Shown one piece after another: positions 34,304 to 45,460 of a stretch of 64,000 bases of DNA; within the stretch, counting starts at the first letter, position 1, and each line of letters begins with the position of its first letter. Made by a program: the position numbers and the translations under genes. Where the stretch lies: the NCBI GenBank assembly GCA_019915135.1, contig JAHLMK010000001.1, positions 1 through 64,000 on the forward strand. Direction: 5' to 3'. The notes beneath the pieces are model-generated. The model had not been told where the DNA came from, searched no databases, and was given only the letters and a program-made list of their open reading frames with translations. This stretch comes from Strobilurus pachycystidiatus. Lineage: Eukaryota; Basidiomycota; Agaricomycetes; Agaricales; Physalacriaceae.

Positions 34304-35185
34304 TTACGCACAGTCAAGACGGTGTTGAGATGGCGTTGACCGTGGCATTGGGTCTGAGTAGAAGAAAATGTGGTATTCAAAGAGTGCTGAGCAGAATATA
34401 TATATTGATACAAGCCAGATGACGAAAAGAACGAAAGCGCGAAAGGAAGGGGCGAGAAGCATGGCGATAACAAGGCGAGCACGGGAAAGCTGTCAAAGGA
34501 TCTCGGGCAACTGTCGCAACGATGAGGGAAGGTATCATTGATAAAAGACAGCTCACCTCTTGGAACGAGATGTTCCTCATCACAGTGTTTCTCTCCAAGC
34601 CCAGAGTCATGAGCATGTTGCCAAGTTCGATGCCGGTTTTCTTCCTGACCGAGATGAAGGAGGTAATGACAATGTTGAGCTCCGAGGACGACAAGCCGAC
34701 GTTCTGATGCTTTTCCAAAACTTGTGAGAGAGTGGAGAAGAAGGTAGCGAGTTGGGTGATGCGGAGACTAGCGGCAGTCTCGCTGAGGTGGTTGGATAGT
34801 TGTGGGATGGAGTGTTTCGGGAGTTCCGGGTACCTTGTCCTGTTATTTGTGTTGCATCGGTATAAATCGAGAAGAAGTGTGACGACGTACATAAGGTGTA
34901 GTAGAATCAAAACAATGTCCATTTCATGGACAAGGATCAGAGAGAGCTCGTATCCAAGCTCGCCCGCTTCCGCCGGTGTGTTGACGGTTTCCCCTAAGAA
35001 GCCGGCAACGTTGGCGGTGTCGACGAGGATAGGGGGGATTTTCGAAAGACTGAGTATCGCATTCTGCAGAGCGTCAGCGTGAAATCCAGGCGAGTGATCG
35101 CAAGACGCACCGATGGTGCGCTGGGCATGTTGGGAATAGGCATGTGGTGGCACGCAGCCGAAGGTGATGATTGATGGGGTGACAT
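34304..35185 (-). CDS. Hypothetical helical protein with C-terminal membrane segment
   Basis: Exons 35185-35111, 35063-34891, 34839-34557 and 34489-34304 (introns 47, 51 and 67 bp) join in phase to 238 aa. Start MSPHQSSPSA is the first ATG with a consistent splice. Residues 26-177 look all-helical and soluble: NAILSLSKIPPILVDTANVA, YELSLILVHEMDIVLI, STLSQVLEKHQNVGLSSSEL. A strongly hydrophobic stretch follows at about residues 184-221 (FVLFVIWLVSIYIF), probably one or two membrane passes, then a short polar tail. No family is recognised. It is divergent from the gene at 35241, with about 55 bp between starts, so the two probably share a promoter. Intact frame and four matching phases argue that it is real. 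Confidence 0.68.
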
Positions 35186-35240
35186 AATTGAAATGACCGC
35201 TTACCGCATTCGGGCTTGGTTCCTCTCCGCGACACCACCA

Positions 35241-37053
35241 ATGTCCTCTCGCAGTCACCGGTCCTCTGTCGCCTCAACAGGCTCCCGAATCGCCCCTTCG
35301 CAGCGTCTCGATGCCCGGCAGTTAGACAGCCTTCCCACTGTGATGACTGTCCGTGGCTTTACGAAAGTCAAGGACTGGGAGCGACTTCCCTTCATCAATA
35401 CTACCGACAGCCGCCCCTGGTCTTTGCATCTCCCCCACGGCATATTTCTTCCAGACTGGCTGGAGACCCCCCAACTACAAACCGCCGCAATGGACTTCGA
35501 TAAACTGGACGCCGACGAATCCGATTCAACCCTTACCGCGGTATCGCTCCGCCCAACTCCACGCAAACCGAGTTCTATACGCAGCGGACATAGTCACCAA
35601 GCCGCATTCACGTCGGACCTTCCCCATCGTACCCATTCGACTGCGAAAAAACACCTCCTACAAATCATGGTGCAGCAACGCGTGGGTGTCTTCAACGGCG
35701 CAGTTGTGTGCGCCTTGACGGGTGATGCGCGCATACAAGCAGCCCACTCCGTTCGCGCTGCCACTTCGGAAGACACCCGCGTTGCCTGTTTCTGGGTCAT
35801 CGGCGGTTACTTCCACAGCTGCTCCCGTCTCCTGTATATCCCTCGTGCGTCCCTTTCGTCTTTGCTGGCTCATACACCCTCTGATCAGATTATCAGTCAC
35901 GCCTACGGAGCACATTTCATGGGACGGCAACGATTTTGCCGTCATTGTGGCTGATCCGGAAATCCTTGCCGCCCTCGACGCCTATGCCAAATTTCTCCAT
36001 GACTTGGACCAGAGGCTGGATTGTAAGTATCTAGATTGGTTATCTCTTGTGCGAATGTACCATCCGGTGCTTGTGAGTCCAGACGCTCTTCCAATTTTAC
36101 TAGTTTGACGCGTTCGGCAGCACCAGGGACGTCCCTGCAAGATTCGTTTCATCCCTTCGCACCGACTCACAAAGAAAGTCTACAACGACACCATTGAAAA
36201 GGCGCTCCCCTACTATCAAGTTACAGCTGCCCACCCTCTCTTCCTCATCCTTCGCTTCATTGACACGCTGGCCTCAATGGACGCCATGTGGCAAGCTTGG
36301 GCCCATTCCGACGACCCTCAGCCCGAAATCAAGAACTGGCTCACTACGCACTATGGGGATAGCGTTCCTGAAGAGGTACCTATGCAGGAGCTGGTGGCTT
36401 TCACGCTCACGGCCGCAAAGTACTACAAGCGTTTTCGTACACGGCCAGTTTGGGCCAGATCGCCTTCTACATCCGGCATCAGCTCTCAGCTGGGCTCGAT
36501 GTCGCTCAGAACCACCGAACCCAGTGACGGCTCACTCTTTAGTGCGAATCCTCCTCCATCTGGTCGTTCTTCGGCAGAAGGAAGTCGTAACAACGGCAGT
36601 AGTAACCAGAGTCTTGGCACGGAGCAAGCTACCACTCAGAGGGCTGGTGGCGGAACCCAACATGGCGCAGCAAGGGAGGAGCTCGATGAAGACGATCGAC
36701 GCGCTACTGGGACGCAACAGCCGTTGAGCGGGCTCACACCCGCCCAGCAGATTGCCTTCGACTGGAGGCGTGCAAATGGCATGAGCGACTCTTCGTGCCT
36801 TGCCGCGATTGATGCTCCCTCCACTTCCGTCATCACGACCGACGAAAGCGCCCAGCAGAATCGCCCGCTCCCTTCCATTCACCCCCTTCTCCACATCTCG
36901 CCAAGCGTAGCGCAAAGACCTACCAAAACGCGGGTCTGGCGTCGACGCGGCGTCGTTCTATCTCAGCGTATCTCGCCGCACTCCAAGAGGGTGTCGGTTG
37001 CACAACAAGAGTTCCGGAGTCGCATACGATCTCCCCTTGGACTGGCGAATTGA
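35241..37053 (+). CDS. Hypothetical protein, multi-exon, 5' part unresolved
   Basis: From ATG 35241 (35193 is also possible) a frame encodes SRSHRSSVASTGSRIAPSQR, MTVRGFTKVKDWERLPFIN and MDFDKLDADESDSTLTA. Near 35540 the plausible coding frame changes to one reading HANRVLYAADIVTKP, and I cannot join the two with a canonical intron. The 3' half is clear. A frame from about 35743 has WDGNDFAVIVADPEILAALD, is spliced across 36073-36120 (48 bp, GTGAGT...GGCAG), and continues as KIRFIPSHRLTKKVYNDTIE, HPLFLILRFIDTLASMDAMW and a Ser/Gln-rich tail to the stop at 37051-37053. No family is recognised. It may be a real gene with an unusual splice or a recent pseudogene. Confidence 0.5.
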
Positions 37054-38014
37054 TATATTTCTGTCGAGGAATTTTCATACTGCATACATACTAATGGACA
37101 ATTTTCTTATCAACGGTACCCTGTATGCTTCGTTAGCCCTTTTGGGAAGAATTTGGTACACTATATTTGTTTAGCCCATGCACAAGTGCATTCTCTGTCA
37201 GTAGGGGTTGACGTTCTCTGACGTTCTCGGGGTCATGAGACTGGACGGTATTACATAGAGCATAGCGACGGACTCGGAGGTCTGGAGCGGCTCGTCACAG
37301 CTGGTCACTTGTTATCTTTCTGATTTAGAATAACAGGGAAGAGAATTTCCAGTCGCAATCCCTTTCGCCGTTGGGAACGCCCTGAAACGGCCTAGTATCA
37401 TTTTCCCCAGCCAATCTTCAATAACCCTACCTAAATACTGTGAATTTCTGGGCGTGCGGTGCATTCAGCCCCTCAGTGACCAAAGATTTTAATTCCGAGG
37501 GTGTTCGGATAGGATGTAGAAATTTCTGTACCGCGTCAAAAGGACCCTGTGCAGAAATGCTGTAGAAAGTCGTCAGAAACCCTGAAATAAATCAAAGCCG
37601 TCCCTGCAAAGGGACCCGGTGTTCTTGTCAATGCAAGGCGCGGGCGCGCCGCGCAACGCCTACAAGCAGGTAGACGTACCCAACCAGAGCACGAACAACT
37701 TACAAGTTCCCGCATGCTCCCACCTACCATCTTGGTCGGTCGGCATGTCGGAGAGCAACTGGGGAGCAATGACGCGTATCACGCAGCTTCAGGGAAGTCT
37801 CAGATTGATTTCAGGGTTTGGAGTCCACGTCGTGAGTCAAAACGTACTCAGGGTTATCAAAAACAACCTGACATGGCACCAGGCTAGCATTGCTCGGTTT
37901 TCCTATCTTTCTTCCCTCCGTCGCTCTCTTCTCTGTCCTCACCTCACGCCCGTCCTCGTCCTTGGACTCGTCACTTCTGTCGTACTGAGCTCATTCGTGA
38001 GACATCAACAGGGC
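37054..38014. other. No gene recognised
   Basis: Intergenic. A 172-codon plus-strand frame at 37619-38137 overlaps the first exon of the next gene in another frame and has no known motif. Confidence 0.45.
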
Positions 38015-39161
38015 ATGTCCAAGCATGATACTGCTTCCAGGGGGCTTGAAATTCTAGACAGCGACGACGACGTACAAATAATTGTGAGCTGCTTCCCCCT
38101 AGCTTCTCCTGATCAAATCGCCAAAGTTCACAGCTGACAAATGCTCAGGTTCCGCCGACAACACCTTCTAAACGTCAGGCTGCCCGACGTCCATCCGAAA
38201 TCATCATTGTCGACTCCGATGTCGATGATAGCGACTTCGAAATTCTTTACCACGAGGTTTGCTTCCATTCAGATGTCAGAAAGTCCAGCTCATCAATGCC
38301 CAGGTCCCGAGCCCTCCACGCCGACCTGGGGGAGATCGTCGCTCGCACCGGACACCCCACCGGCCAGCTCCTTACCTTCGCCCTCCTGTGACCAAGGCTG
38401 CTGTCCTAACAAAGGTAAGTACATATAAAGCTGCTATTCCCCGAAGGAAGTCAGCCCTGACTTCGTCAGCGCGGCCTCTCTACCTCTTCACACCATCTTC
38501 CTGGCATGGGAGCTCTCGACATCAGGATCCAGCCTACTACCCCAGTGCGGCCTCCTATCATTGTGGCTGCTGGACCCACCCTGGTGTGTGGATTATTGAA
38601 TTTTCTGACAGAAAGCTACTCCATTGACATTGCCCCGCCCCCTCTGTAGCGCACCCATGCCGATCCGCCCCGCCAGCTCCCACGCCACCGGAGCCAGACC
38701 GAGGTGGTGGAAGTGATGGAAGAGGTCCAGATTGAAGACCTTCTACCGGGGCTAGGTAAACGGAAGGACGATGCTTGGCGAAAGTCGGAGTGGAAACAAT
38801 GGAGTCAGAGACATGCGTGGACGGGAGGTGCATATCATGGAAAAGGCCCCATGATGCCAGCCTGTACAGGTGTGTACCCCAGTATGTTATAAAATATCAT
38901 TCCTTATATGTGGAACCAGCGCAAAAAAAGTTCAAGCTTTCGAAAGAGGATTGTCTTCCCATTCCCTGCCAGGTCTTCGTCAATCCCTACAGGCCATCTA
39001 CGAATATCACAAGATATCCGGTCTTTCTCCTTAAAAGATTAGCCTACCGCAAGGCTGCAATTCTTGGACGTGTTCAGTTTTCTCGACTTCCCCCGGGAGA
39101 TGCTTTGGAGGAGGCCGTACTTGCTAAAGGCAAGACGTTGTTTGATGAAAAAAATACGTAG
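38015..39161 (+). CDS. Hypothetical protein with SUMO-interacting-motif-like N-terminus
   Basis: Six exons, 38015-38083, 38149-38256, 38304-38414, 38470-38583, 38650-38869 and 38920-39161, join with consistent phases (introns 65, 47, 55, 66 and 50 bp) to 287 aa. The N-terminus carries two hydrophobic/acidic motifs. Residues 15-24 are DSDDDVQIIV and residues 40-47 are EIIIVDSD. The second matches the usual SUMO-interacting pattern of three or four Ile/Val followed by acidic residues and Ser. A Pro/Arg-rich middle follows, then EDLLPGLGKRKDDAWRKSEW and a basic C-terminal part with QVFVNPYRPSTNITRYPVFL and LEEAVLAKGKTLFDEKN. No enzyme domain is recognised. A nuclear, SUMO-linked role is inference from the motifs only. 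Confidence 0.75.
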
Positions 39162-40041
39162 ATAGATTTTGTTTCTAGTGCCCTTGAATAGACCGACTTG
39201 TCGACTTGAGCTTGATCAATCCCCCTATCCGGAACTTAGGTTCGTCTTGACTTAAGATCAGCTCGTCTCACAAAAACACTAAGTACTGTCTAGCCTGGAA
39301 ACCCGGCTCTAGTAGCGAAGACAGTCGTTCGCTGTATAGAGCCTGGACTTGGGGGAGGGGTCATACCTGACGGATCCCCTTATCAAAATTATTTGATGGC
39401 CGATGGTCAAGCCGACACCCGGCTGTGAGTAAATATATGACATCGTTCGTGGTCTCATGGCAATACTGTATACACCATGTTCAAGAGCTCGGACTACATT
39501 AAGATGCCAGACCGTGAAGCTCATTTATCAGCTCACACAATTTATCACCCGAATTGTCTGCTATTCCTCCCCATCAGCTGTGCATCGTTTACTCGCAGCA
39601 CTTACCCTTCCATGTCGGCAAATTCTGCCATTATCCCAAGGACAGTCTGTATTCCGTGCATATGCTCAGCTCGCGCTGCTCAGCCATGCTACGGACCATC
39701 AGGACGTCGACATTCGCCGGGAGTGATCAAGGACGACGCCAAACCATCGGCGCCCACGTCGGAGATTGAAATATTTTGATAGTGGAGGCAGGTCGGGCAT
39801 TGCCGAGGATCCCACTTTAGTTGGGATCTTCGGCATTCCCCGCGAGTAAGGTAATTTACGTTGGATACGGGCCGGCGTATGTTACTTGTATTTGTGTAGT
39901 CCGACCGGCGTTCCTTGTAGGGACCGTGCCGAGGTAATTTCCTTTCCTTTCCTTTCCCCGCATATGACTGTTCTTCTGGCTCCTGGACAGGCCCGTGGTT
40001 GGTGACGCGCAGGGCGGACAGCACGTTCATGAGCATAAGAA
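39162..40041. other. No gene recognised; one hairpin
   Basis: Frames of up to 100 codons overlap at 39457-39779 and none is convincing. The region contains the hairpin at 39801-39835 and a short CTTTC tandem near 39941. Confidence 0.45.
39801..39835. repeat. 14-bp stem hairpin
   Basis: TGCCGAGGATCCCA and TGGGATCTTCGGCA pair with one G-T wobble around a 7-nt loop, CTTTAGT. There is no U-run, and it is far from a gene end. Confidence 0.7.
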
Positions 40042-40575
40042 CTACTCGACCTCGCGGAGAACCTCCATCGTACGCGCATCCTGCAGCATAATGTTCTGTA
40101 TCTCTGTAAGGACCTGTGGCTGTCAGCGTCGGGCAACACAAAAGAGAGCTGGCGCACCTCCGTCCTCTCGCGCAGCTTGTCCGCCTCCTTCAAGTTATCC
40201 ATCGTGCTCTGCATCAGCTCTATCATTACCTCGCGCGCAAACTCCTCCGGTCGCGAGCCCCTTGTCGTCTGTGGCGGGTACGAGAACATTCTCTTGGCGC
40301 GGAGACAGGTCGAAGCGGGCAACGAGCGGGGTCAACAGTGTGCGGAACATGCTGTCTATATCTGTAGCATTGCCGGCCGTATGCGCAGTCATTGAACTAC
40401 TCTCTCCGCCGTTGTCGCCGACGTCGGGAGCGCAATCGAAGGGCGTCGATGATGGTGGAAAGCAAGTCGTAACTAAGCCGACTGTCGGGAAAGGCTCGGC
40501 AAGTGCATCGGCACCCGCCGCGCTTGGATCAAATTTCAAATCCGTCTTATCCTGAGCGTCCACCTTGGCGTCCAC
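40042..40575 (-). pseudogene. Hypothetical helical protein, probably frameshifted
   Basis: From ATG 40575 (minus) a frame encodes MDAKVDAQDKTDLKFD, IDSMFRTLLTPLVARFDLSP and ENVLVPATDDKGLATGG. The coding sense then moves to another frame with PEEFAREVMIELMQSTMDNL and KEADKLRERTE. After an intron (GTGCGC...CACAG) it continues from 40113 with VLTEIQNIMLQDARTMEVLR and stops at 40042-40044. No canonical intron explains the frame change near 40250, so a one-base indel is likely. The C-terminal part is a long amphipathic helix. I recognise no family. Confidence 0.5.
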
Positions 40576-41106
40576 AATCGCTGTCAGTGTAACACTTAAG
40601 CTTGCGCTGCCCCTGACACACTCGCAAACACGGACGGTAATCGTTTTGCTTGAACGCCCAACGATAGTAAGGTTCTCGTTCTTTTTACCTTACCAGCTCC
40701 TCACAACTGTGAGTCTTAGTTGCCGACTTCGTAGACCTTTCGTCAACGACTCACGGAAAGCTTGCGCGGCCTTCAAGCTGACTTCCCGTGGTGTTGACAC
40801 GACACGACACGATCCAACAACCAGCGTTCATCGACTGACTCGCAGGAACTGTCAAGTAAGTTTAGCATCTTTCTCTTCCGTGTATCCTCGCTTACATTCA
40901 ACGGCACAGGCTTGACCACAGCCGTGCTCCTTGAACGATGACGGCGAATGCCTACGGGTACCATGTGCGTCCTTCATCTCCCCAGTCTCGCTTTAACTGA
41001 CCTCCACATACAGCTCACAAACGTTCGGTTGGGTATACTACGCAGACAAGTAACAGTAGCTCGAGTGCCTCTGGTCTTGCCTTGTCTCTGGAGCGTGACA
41101 ACCAGG
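40576..41106. other. Exon-like fragments, no firm gene
   Basis: Contains GTAAGT at about 40856 and several short frames. It looks like upstream parts of the module that is duplicated at 41107 and 42095. Confidence 0.4.
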
Positions 41107-41440
41107 CCATTGCATAGCCATCAGCGACGTCTTGCGACTGCGGTTGAACGACGACGAAAGGTACGCCCGTATTTTGCTTACTTCTGATTCGTTCTTGACT
41201 AACGACTGCTTAAGCTCTTCTGGACGCCATTACGAACGATGACCGGCCCGGCCGTTCAAAGGCCTCTCTCCAACGCAAAGTCGAGACCAGCGATGACCAG
41301 ATTCTGTCGTTGACTCGAGATGGGGCGCATTGTCTGGTAAGCGGAATCGTTCTTGTAACTTGGCCTCGCTGAATGCCGTGCACGTAGGCCTTTGACATCG
41401 ACTTAACGAATCATTCGGAAGACTCTGGCCGGTCTTCGCC
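41107..41440 (+). repeat. Direct duplication, unit 1 (partner 42095-42435)
   Basis: Starts CCATTGCATAG..CCATCAGCGACGT. It includes GACTGCGGTTGAACGA.GACG before a GTACG donor, an exon-like block encoding KVETSDDQILSLTRDGAHCL before a GTAAGC donor, and ends with CTCTGGCCGGTCTTCGCCA. The order and the splice-like signals match unit 2. The exon phases do not join cleanly, so it is probably decayed. Confidence 0.8.
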
Positions 41441-42094
41441 ACTCGCGCAAGGCGCGTCAACGTTGTTGTTACTTCCTTACCTTTTGTTAACTATCCTTAG
41501 GCTGCACGGCCTTGACTCTGTCCCCAGGACGACTCCATGCACTCTTCGACGTCGCTGAAGTCCTTGACAATCTTTTTGCCGAAGTTGCTCAACGAACCCA
41601 AGGCCCCGTTCTTACCATCCGCACATTCCATTGGTCGCATTTCGCGGGTCTCAGCACCACGCACACGAAACCCTCAGATTCTCGCTTTCTTCGTCGCCTC
41701 AGGCCTTTCATCGCCTCTCCAATAATATTTCTTATTTTATTGAACTAAATCCTATTCAGACGGATACTTCAGTCCTGCTCGGCGAATGCACGATCTTTGA
41801 CCGCGGGCCTTCGCAGACTACGGCTGAACGGCCTGGGCTGTTGCGCGTCAAACACGTCCATCCGTGTGATCCTGTTCAAGCTGTGTCTCCTTGACTCGGA
41901 TCGACTTATTAGCTTACGTTTCCGTCAGCGTCGTACATCTCGACGACGACTTCGGAAGTGAAAGTCATCGCTACACTTCCTCAAATGACGGTCGGCGCCG
42001 TCTGTTCATCGCGATAAGGTCCGTGCTCGTTTACTTGACTTTTGGACTTACTCTGACAAACTTGTGACTCAGAAACTTCACTACAACGACTATG
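41441..42094. other. Spacer between duplicated units
   Basis: Short frames only. Codon-like stretches such as LHALFDVAEVLDNLFAEV near 41530 hint at further exon remnants. Confidence 0.4.
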
Positions 42095-42435
42095 CCATTG
42101 CATAGTAGCCATCAGCGACGTCCCTCTGCCCTACACGCTGCCTTGTGACTGCGGTTGAACGAGGACGAAAGGTACGTACATATATTGCTCACTTCCGTTG
42201 TGCTCTTAACTGACGATTGCTTCACGCTATTCCAGACGGCTCTGGTGAACGACGGCTGGCCGTTCAGATGCTTGTCGAGACCGACGAAAGCCGAGATGAA
42301 GCCCGTTGTCTTGTCTGGTAAGCAAAATTGTTCTTGTAGCTTGTCCTCGCTGACTGCAGTGCCTGTAGGCCTTCAACTTCAACATCGCCCTTATAAGTCT
42401 TTCGGGAGACAGTGAGACTCTGGCCGGTCTTCGCC
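42095..42435 (+). repeat. Direct duplication, unit 2 (partner 41107-41440)
   Basis: Aligned copy about 988 bp downstream of unit 1. Its exon-like block encodes ERRLAVQMLVETDESRDEAR before the same GTAAGC donor. A small insertion (CCCTCTGCCCTACACG region) distinguishes it from unit 1. Confidence 0.8.
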
Positions 42436-43107
42436 ATTGAATGCCGAGTTAGCGTATCTTTCGCCGGCTCATTGAACTTACCCCAGTCGTGGCTTTCGGT
42501 GCTGCTGTTACAGGGAACGCTCAAGTAAGTACTCACCTTGTTCATTTGTTCATACACGTACTAACGGCGCTTGAGTGTTCGGCGATTACTTTGCTCGTCG
42601 AGTGAAGCCTTCTAGTAGCGCCTGGGCTTCTTTCTCAAGGTGAGTGTCTCGGCTCTTACTGACCGTTGCGCATGCTTATCTTACCTTTCCAGATCTCGGA
42701 CGCTTCAGGATTGGTGAGAAATTGGAGAGCGCAATGGCTTTCGGCTTTCGCCGCTGTTGTGTTTGATCTGGCTGTGCCGAGTCTCTCTCTGACCGCGACA
42801 ACCATAGACCCATCTGCTGCCATCTGGTTCTTTCTAGCTCTGTTTCATGCTGTCACACGCGCGCACTGGAGCACGGATACGTTGCTTTGGCTGACTGCGG
42901 CAACCTCTGGACAACACCAAATGTTGCTAAGGGACCCCTTAGATGCGCAAGTGATCTGTTTTGAATCGCCACAACCTGAAACGGCATGAGATGCCGGAAG
43001 TCTTGACGGTGTTCAAAACGGCAGCGTGTTAGATTCCAAGTCTAGGACAAGATCTGGATCTTGGGCTCTGGCAGCATAGGGGCGCAGAATGGCCGTTGGC
43101 AATCAAC
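42436..43107. other. No firm gene
   Basis: A 107-codon plus-strand frame at 42666-42989 contains SAFAAVVFDLAVPSLSLTAT and AIWFFLALFHAVTRAHW. It could be an exon, but no family is recognised and no partner exon is clear. Confidence 0.4.
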
Positions 43108-43161
43108 GTGTGAACGACTTCATATTATCTTCACACACAATTGAATTTGGTTTCGAGACTA
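43108..43161 (+). repeat. Segment shared with 8630-8677
   Basis: Carries GTGTGAACGACTT..ATCTTCACACA and TTTGGTTTCGAGACTA, as found before the decayed PP1 gene at 8.7 kb. Confidence 0.75.
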
Positions 43162-43249
43162 GGATCATGCGGACATGAGGTGGGAATGTCCTTAGTCTTT
43201 GTCTCTCACGCTTTGCCTTTTTGCCACACCACCAACGTCCTCGTCAGGT

Positions 43250-44698
43250 ATGAGACCAAAGACTGTCGACGCGCTTTTTCAAGGACACATCATCGCTCAG
43301 CGGTTGGATGTACTTGTGCCCCTCCCCTATCGCCAGCTCGATGCCATCGACGAGCGGACAGAGAACTTGCTCATGGATCTGCCCGATTCCGTGCAGTCCC
43401 AGCTGCTGCCAATTTGGGGGCGTAGGCCCAAACCTCAGCACTGGGCACAACACCGATACCCCATGCCCTTGGTTGTTACCGTCGTAACATGGACCGTGGC
43501 CAGATTCATCAGACCCGGTCCTAATCCTGTTTTTGCTCTCAAAGCCTACTTGGAGCAGAATGACCTCGTACTTCCAGTCGGGCAAGGCGATCCTATAGTT
43601 CATGCCAACATCAAAGGCTTCTTTCAGCGTCTTGTAGGAATTTTGGTAAGATAATGCCATCCGTCATGTTACAATTTAACATTTTTCTAGAATGTGTTGG
43701 CTGCTTTCTGTCCAACTACGTCGTCGTCCCCTCCTCATCCTTTCAATTCTGCATTCTGGACTCAATGGAGCGCCTCTGTGCAAAAGACGGCATTGTACCT
43801 GCGGCAATTTCTGATTTCCTTTCGGATTTCTTTTCCAAACACCATGTTCAATTTTTTGGATGGACCGACTCGATTCTGGAACAGTGACACTGCTATCCTT
43901 AATTTTTCTGATTTGGTACGCTTTGAGAGAAATCTGGACCATTGGGTAAAGTTTATATTTTTCATTTTTGAAAAGCCTCAATAACCATAACTTACATAGT
44001 TGCTTTTCAACGGACGTTGGGTGGACTTTCGACAAATCATGGAGCCTGAAATGATGCAACGTGCGGCCTTTGAAGCTAAGTTTCGCTTATACGGCGAAAT
44101 TCTAGCCTATCCCGAATTTATTCAATCAGGACGAACACACCTTCCGTCAATGGAGGCCTTCAGCACCATGTCTGATTACGATTTTGGTGGCATACTAGAT
44201 CAATATCTAGCATGGAGACTGGCGCCTCTTATCGCTCTTTCCGATGAAGATCAGAACCAACTTTGCCAAGCCGTTCTGCTTCCAGTCATGGAGCCGCCAT
44301 CTTTCTATCAATCCCTACAGGCAGAAATATTGACAGCCTATAAGAAGGCGTTGGTTGTAATGGTGCGTAATGTGTTGAATTTATTCAAATTACTCTATCT
44401 GATTATGTTATTATATAAGAGCGCCGTCAATCGCTATATCGTGAACATCGGCCTAATGCCCATGCATCACCGCCTTTATGCAGGAGGCTTCAAAGCGTTG
44501 GAGAAGGCCCTTCCATGCGCTCAACTGAATCAAGATTGGCAACGATATGCAGATTTGTTATTTGGGCAATGGAGGTTGGAAGATGTGCAAGCTCTAACGT
44601 TGCGCGATTTGGCTCGTGTGGCTCAGGATAGCGTTCAGTCAACTGACTTTGTGACCCACAAATGGACCCAACAAACTGCTCATATTCGCAGAGCTTAA
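43250..44698 (+). CDS. Orphan hypothetical protein, 420 aa
   Basis: Exons 43250-43645, 43691-43915, 44000-44362 and 44420-44698 join at phase 0 throughout (introns 45, 84 and 57 bp). The last intron is a multiple of three without stops, so it could also be retained. The protein starts MRPKTVDALFQGHII and has PLPYRQLDAIDERTENLLMD, GDPIVHANIKGFFQRLVGIL, LYLRQFLISFRISFPNTMFN, NGRWVDFRQIMEPEMMQRAA, YDFGGILDQYLAWRLAPLIA and LYAGGFKALEKALPCAQLNQ. It looks globular and mostly helical, with many Trp, Phe and Leu. No signal peptide, zinc knuckle or catalytic motif is recognised. A leader-like segment shared with the PP1 locus lies about 90 bp upstream, which suggests that it was recruited or duplicated. 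Confidence 0.7.
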
Positions 44699-45460
44699 CT
44701 TTGTCTTTTATTCAATTATGCCAATATGATTTGTTTGTTAAACATCATATTCCACCAGCAGGTTGGTGTATGCGCCCGTCGACGATCTGGCACAAACCCA
44801 CAAGGAACGCAACATGCTCAAGTCAGGGAACAGACCCTGATTGTTGTCATACACCTGTGCCAGGCGCTTTGAGTGAAGATCTGAGCGACAATCTGAGAAT
44901 TAGCCATAGGTTATGTCGCGTTAGGAGGAACAACGGAAAGGGTGACAGTTTCTTTGCTCTTGAGCGCTCTTGTTCCTTACTGGTGGGCCCTTGTAGTGGA
45001 CTCCTGACATTCAGAGCCAAATGGCCGGAGGAGGCTGCGCTGGTGGGTGCCGCTAGTGATGTGGGCTTCCTGTCCGTGGAGAAGAAAAAGAGGGTGTTGT
45101 GTGGTTATCCTGGTCCATCAATCTCGTTTCTCTAGGTAAGATAAAGCTTACATTTTTCAGGGCAAATGCTGTGAAACTCTTCTCAAGAAGCTGGAGTTCA
45201 ACTCAACGCGGAGCCCACGGCTGGATTGAGTTGATTTCCAAGGGCGCAGAAAGCGTGATATATGAGAAGTTGGCCATTAGGTACAGGGAGGATGTAGAGG
45301 TGGGTGTCCCTGTCCTCCTGATGCTGGTCCGCCTTGGTTTCGCTTCTTTCCTTCCGTCGTTGACACATTGACTTGGATGCGCCAATGCAGGGTAGAAAGG
45401 CGCGCACTCGTGCTGACTTGGATGCTTCTGTCAACGGAGGAGTGCAAACTCTCTGTATTA
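44699..45460. other. No firm gene
   Basis: Frames of up to 157 codons continue on the plus strand (44662-45135) but have no recognisable content and no consistent splicing to the preceding gene. Confidence 0.4.

Noticed and set aside
35743..36072. Extra intron GTGCGTCCC...ATTATCAG within the 35-37 kb gene
   Set aside because: Removing its 52 bases breaks the frame that otherwise reads through into TPTEHISWDGNDFAV, so retention fits better.
39801..39835. Intrinsic terminator reading of the hairpin
   Set aside because: No U-run follows it, and such terminators do not apply to RNA polymerase II genes.
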